Assembly: GCA_903903925.1 (NCBI GenBank)
Contig: CAIVAU010000114.1
Coordinates: 1-44,626, forward strand
Origin: an uncultured cyanobacterium
GTDB taxonomy: Bacteria > Cyanobacteriota > Cyanobacteriia > Cyanobacteriales > Nostocaceae
Reading direction: 5' to 3'
Length of the DNA stretch: 44,626 bases
In this document: positions 41,931-44,626 of the stretch, piece by piece
Layout: every line of letters starts with the position of its first letter
Position numbering within the stretch: position 1 is the stretch's first letter
Translations under genes and position numbers: made by a program
Notes under the pieces: generated by a model
Database searches by the model: none
The model's input: only the letters and a program-made list of their open reading frames with translations
Told to the model about the DNA's origin: nothing

Positions 41931-41970
41931 TTACTAGGTTCTGGCACTCATCACAAGAGAGTCTTGAACT

Positions 41971-43707
41971 TTAAGAATATTTGGGAATGTCGGAAATTTC
42001 GCTGATTTTACCACCTTCCGATCGCCTGATCAACCATTGTTGATCTTCCGATAGCTCTAATACAAATTGGTGGTAGTCTTCCAGAATGGGGCGATGACCA
42101 ACACTGATAAAAGTTGTTCCCATAGCTTGTAGATGCCGATACAAAACCTCCTCATTTTCCATATCCAAAGCACTTGTCGCCTCATCCAAAATTGCATAGG
42201 GGGGTTTGTTGAGCAATATGCGGGCGAAGGTCAGGCGCTGTTGTTCTCCAAAAGACAGCAACGAAGCCCAGTCAAGTGAGGTATCAAAACCACCGAAGCG
42301 TTCATCTAAGTCCTTTAAGTTTACCTGTTGTAGTACCTGTTTAAGTTCCTGTTCGGAAATCTCGCTACTAATATTGATATTGGGATAAATTAACTGGTCG
42401 CGCAATGTGCCTAAGATCATATAGGGACGTTGCGGCAAAAACAGGATATCGTCAAGTTTAGGTCGGACGATCGCACCTGTCCCTGCATTCCACAATCCGG
42501 CGATCGCTCGCAGTAAAGAACTCTTCCCACAGCCACTTGGCCCCACAATCAACAGTCCTTTTCCTGATGGTAACTCCACCGATAAATCTTGAATCAAGGT
42601 TCTTTGATGATTCGGTATTTGTAAGCTTAGGTGTTCAATAGCTAAACGGGAATCTTCAACTATATTAATAGTCTGAGCTTCATCTTTTTCGGCAACTATA
42701 GGGTGTTCCAAATATTCAGCAAAGCTGTAAAGACGCTCAATCCCCGCCCCAAAATTAGTCAGAGACTGCAAGCTAGACACAATCACATTTAACGAGAAAA
42801 ATACCCGAAGAAATGCTCCTTGAGCTTCTGTCACTTTTCCTACCTCAATTTCCCCAGAAAAGATACTTTTAGAAACAACCAAAGCTGGGATAATAAAGGG
42901 AATAAACTCATAAGCATTAGTCAGAACATTTAAATTAAGCTCCCAAAATATAAGTTGCTTAAAATTATCAAACGCCTCCATAAATCGGTTTTTTAGCTGA
43001 TTTAACTCCTGGTCTTCCCCCCGGTAAAAAGCAATAGATTCAGCATTTTCACGGATGCGAATTAAGCCAAAGCGAAAGTTAGCTTCTTTTTTGAGTTGCT
43101 CAAAATTGAGTTGGACAAGAGGTCTACCAAAAACTACCGTAACCAAAATTGTGCCAACGAGGGTGTAAATAACCAAAAACAACACTAAAGACTTAGAAAT
43201 TCCCCAAAGTACCCCACTAAAAGCAATCACTTTCAGGATAGCTCCTACAAAGATGAGCAAAAACTTCAGAGAATCTTGAGCAAAACTTTTGACATCCTCA
43301 GCAATCCGCTGGTCAGGATTGTCAATCTCCGTATTTGAGTTATTGAGGTTATAAAAAGCCTGATGACTGAAGTAATTTGTTAGAAACCTATTGGTAAGCC
43401 ACCGACGCCAAAAAAGACCAAGTCGGTTTTGTAAATAATTGTAGCTAGCAAAAAGCGGTGCATAGAGAACCAGTACCACGATAAAAATCTGTACAGCTTG
43501 CCAAAATCTCGGCTCATCGCGGGCAGAAAGAGATGAAATTAAAGCTCCTTGCTTGGCGTTAAGGACAACAGACAGCCCTGTGTAAGCCAGTAACAGCAAT
43601 ACGTTAAGTAGCAGCAGACCTCTGGCTGACCATTTTTCTTCACCAAACCAGAAGGGTTTAGCGATCGCCCAAAACTGTCTGAATAACTTCAAGTTAAATC
43701 GATCCAT
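41971..43707 (-). CDS. ABC transporter, membrane and ATPase domains fused (SbmA/ABCD-like)
   Basis: A 578-residue half-transporter. The N-terminal half has six hydrophobic spans (e.g. GLLLLNVLLLLAYTGLSVVL, IFIVVLVLYAPLFASY, LVLFLVIYTLVGTILVTVVF). The C-terminal half carries Walker A LLIVGPSGCGKSSLLRAIAG, the signature LLSFGEQQRLTFARIL, Walker B PPYAILDEATSALD and the switch His in FISVGHRP. The sequence is closest in style to the SbmA/BacA and ABCD (peroxisomal) group, which move peptides, fatty acids or vitamin B12. It works as a homodimer. Its 5' end lies about 20 bases from the right foreign junction. Confidence 0.88.
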   Translation of the reverse strand: MDRFNLKLFRQFWAIAKPFWFGEEKWSARGLLLLNVLLLLAYTGLSVVLNAKQGALISSLSARDEPRFWQAVQIFIVVLVLYAPLFASYNYLQNRLGLFWRRWLTNRFLTNYFSHQAFYNLNNSNTEIDNPDQRIAEDVKSFAQDSLKFLLIFVGAILKVIAFSGVLWGISKSLVLFLVIYTLVGTILVTVVFGRPLVQLNFEQLKKEANFRFGLIRIRENAESIAFYRGEDQELNQLKNRFMEAFDNFKQLIFWELNLNVLTNAYEFIPFIIPALVVSKSIFSGEIEVGKVTEAQGAFLRVFFSLNVIVSSLQSLTNFGAGIERLYSFAEYLEHPIVAEKDEAQTINIVEDSRLAIEHLSLQIPNHQRTLIQDLSVELPSGKGLLIVGPSGCGKSSLLRAIAGLWNAGTGAIVRPKLDDILFLPQRPYMILGTLRDQLIYPNINISSEISEQELKQVLQQVNLKDLDERFGGFDTSLDWASLLSFGEQQRLTFARILLNKPPYAILDEATSALDMENEEVLYRHLQAMGTTFISVGHRPILEDYHQFVLELSEDQQWLIRRSEGGKISEISDIPKYS

Positions 43708-43735
43708 AGTAAAGATAGGGAGTGGGGAGTGTGGG
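43708..43735. other. Probable chimeric junction, right end
   Basis: The 5' side is a cyanobacterial G-rich tract (GGGAGTGGGGAGTGTGGGG). From 43732 the frame GPGYMLSRRSAEILVND starts mid-protein without a start codon or ribosome site. The composition and style change at the same point. No mobile-element end is visible. Confidence 0.55.
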
Positions 43736-44001
43736 GTCCGGGGTACATGCTAAGCAGGCGGTCTGCGGAAATACTTGTGAACGATCCTACAAACTACAGC
43801 AACGAGGATTGCTGGGTGGCAGATGTACTGATTAAGCACAGCATAGCACCTACGGATCACCCAGGGTTTACTCCGTTTGGACCGGGACCGCTAAAAAGTA
43901 ACCAAAGCATCACCAATCATCTCAGTACGGTGCCGGGGGGATTTACAAAAGAACTAATGTACGCAGAGCATCAGAACTGGAAGGACTCATGCGCTTTTTA
44001 A
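43732..44001 (+). CDS. GT31-like glycosyltransferase, C-terminal fragment (foreign)
   Basis: An open frame of about 89 codons without its N-terminus: GPGYMLSRRSAEILVNDP, YSNEDCWVADVL and GGFTKELMYAEHQNW. GxGYxLSRRxAE followed by a D/E-D-x-W/V motif is the acceptor-site end of galactosyltransferase-type (GT31) enzymes found in phages and aquatic bacteria. The beginning is cut by the junction. It overlaps the next gene by 13 bases. Confidence 0.65.
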   Translation, partial: WGPGYMLSRRSAEILVNDPTNYSNEDCWVADVLIKHSIAPTDHPGFTPFGPGPLKSNQSITNHLSTVPGGFTKELMYAEHQNWKDSCAF

Positions 44002-44626
44002 TCGCTATCACTTCTTGGGTTCCGGGTGCTACCAATGGTGAAAACCAGGCAATGCGTGACACTTTCTTGCGGAACGTTCCAAAATACCCAAATCTATCCT
44101 ACAGATTTTTTTTGGGTAACGGAATGTCTACAGGAGAAGATGAGTCTGCTCTGAATTCTTCTTATCAGCAGGTTTTACAGGCCCACGGAGACAAGTACGA
44201 CAAACGCGCTCCCGCCCCTTGTAAGTATGAACTGAAGGAAGACGAAGTGTTCATTCACACCCCCGACGACTTCCGACATAACTGCTACAAAACCAAGGGC
44301 AGCAGTCGCTGGGCAGATGAACGGGAATTTGACTTCATATTTCAGTGCACATCCGACACTTACATTGATATAGACCGACTCATGCATAGTGGGTTTGAAG
44401 CCTGGGATTACTCAGGATACCCAGAAGGAATCTACGCACGCGGTGGTAACGGTTATTGGAGAAGTAGGAAGGCGTACAAGCTCATTGCTAGTGCGCCTGT
44501 AACTTGCTGGGCTGAAGACTGGTGGACCGGAATCGTGCTTACGAACAATGGGATTAAACTGCATCCTCAATCCTCACCCTTGTACCTTCACCCTGCTTCA
44601 GTCCGACGTGTGGTCCGGAGTGGACA
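43989..44626 (+). CDS. GT31-like glycosyltransferase, 5' part (foreign, runs off the end)
   Basis: From ATG 43989 the frame is open through the end of the window (212 codons and two bases). It opens MRFLIAITSWVPGATNGENQAMRDTF and has FIFQCTSDTYIDIDRLM (a DxD-like site in a T-D-T/S-D-T-Y setting), SGYPEGIYARGGNGYWRSRK and CWAEDWWTGIVL. Those last two parts correspond to the pieces in the preceding fragment, so the two are paralogues in tandem. The codon style and lack of HIP1 sites set it apart from the cyanobacterial core. Phage or aquatic bacterial origin is an inference. Confidence 0.75.
   Translation, partial: MRFLIAITSWVPGATNGENQAMRDTFLRNVPKYPNLSYRFFLGNGMSTGEDESALNSSYQQVLQAHGDKYDKRAPAPCKYELKEDEVFIHTPDDFRHNCYKTKGSSRWADEREFDFIFQCTSDTYIDIDRLMHSGFEAWDYSGYPEGIYARGGNGYWRSRKAYKLIASAPVTCWAEDWWTGIVLTNNGIKLHPQSSPLYLHPASVRRVVRSG

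Noticed and set aside
44600..44626. Terminal bases look somewhat like a sequencing adapter
   Set aside because: The match to adapter sequence is broken and the glycosyltransferase frame stays open through it, so I cannot claim an adapter.

Overview
The window reads as filamentous heterocystous-type cyanobacterial DNA (Nostocales-like) with a short foreign piece at each end. Signs of a cyanobacterium are the many HIP1 octamers (GCGATCGC, e.g. 2540, 2885, 31978, 33053, 40774), 7-bp tandem repeat arrays (STRRs), a cyAbrB regulator, paired DUF4058 genes, a UbiD decarboxylase and several small intergenic palindromic repeats. I saw no rRNA, tRNA or CRISPR array. Bases 1 to about 466 encode a Bacteroidota-like acyl-CoA carboxylase fragment. 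Bases from about 43732 to the end encode two GT31-like glycosyltransferases in a different codon style. Both joins sit at low-complexity G-rich or repeat sequence, so I read the window as a chimeric contig with a cyanobacterial core of about 470-43730.

Layout. 0.7-6.0 kb: orphan phosphate-binding pstS, divergent ubiD, two tandem DUF4058 genes, and a DUF433/DUF5615 toxin-antitoxin-like pair. 6.2-15.6 kb: a winged-helix-like protein, three glycosyltransferases (cell-surface polysaccharide), a small secreted protein, a Uma2-family nuclease-like protein, a low-molecular-weight phosphatase, NurA and an FHA membrane protein. 15.7-19.7 kb is worn accessory DNA: a DUF6671 protein, an AAC(6')-like acetyltransferase operon whose third gene is frameshifted, a small protein overlapping a retropepsin-like protease, a shortened HigA-type regulator, a 100-bp STRR array joined to a TnpB remnant with its hairpin end, and cyAbrB. 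20-24.5 kb: a two-gene operon of a glycine-zipper membrane protein and a membrane-anchored Hsp70/actin-like ATPase. 25.6-30 kb: exported proteins, including one with eight TPTTPVQ repeats and one with a PEP-CTERM-like tail, then a GerMN-like lipoprotein and a divergent MBL-fold protein. 30-33.4 kb: RHH protein, PD-(D/E)XK nuclease and RecJ, with an STRR array at the recJ start.

33.6-41.9 kb is the most interesting part. It holds a second DUF433/DUF5615 pair with a frameshifted toxin, an orphan C5 cytosine methyltransferase, and an effector-associated-domain (EAD1) gene followed in the same frame, after one TAG codon, by an Asn-rich FGE-sulfatase C-terminus. That last piece has the look of a diversity-generating-retroelement template or variable repeat. 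Next comes a perfect palindrome matching the cyanobacterial LexA box, 34 bp upstream of an AAA+ ATPase / S8 subtilase pair. Downstream are a small helix-turn-helix-like ORF, a HEAT-repeat protein and a small antitoxin-like protein. I infer that this is a damage-inducible conflict (defence or regulated cell-death) module. The core ends with an ABC exporter.
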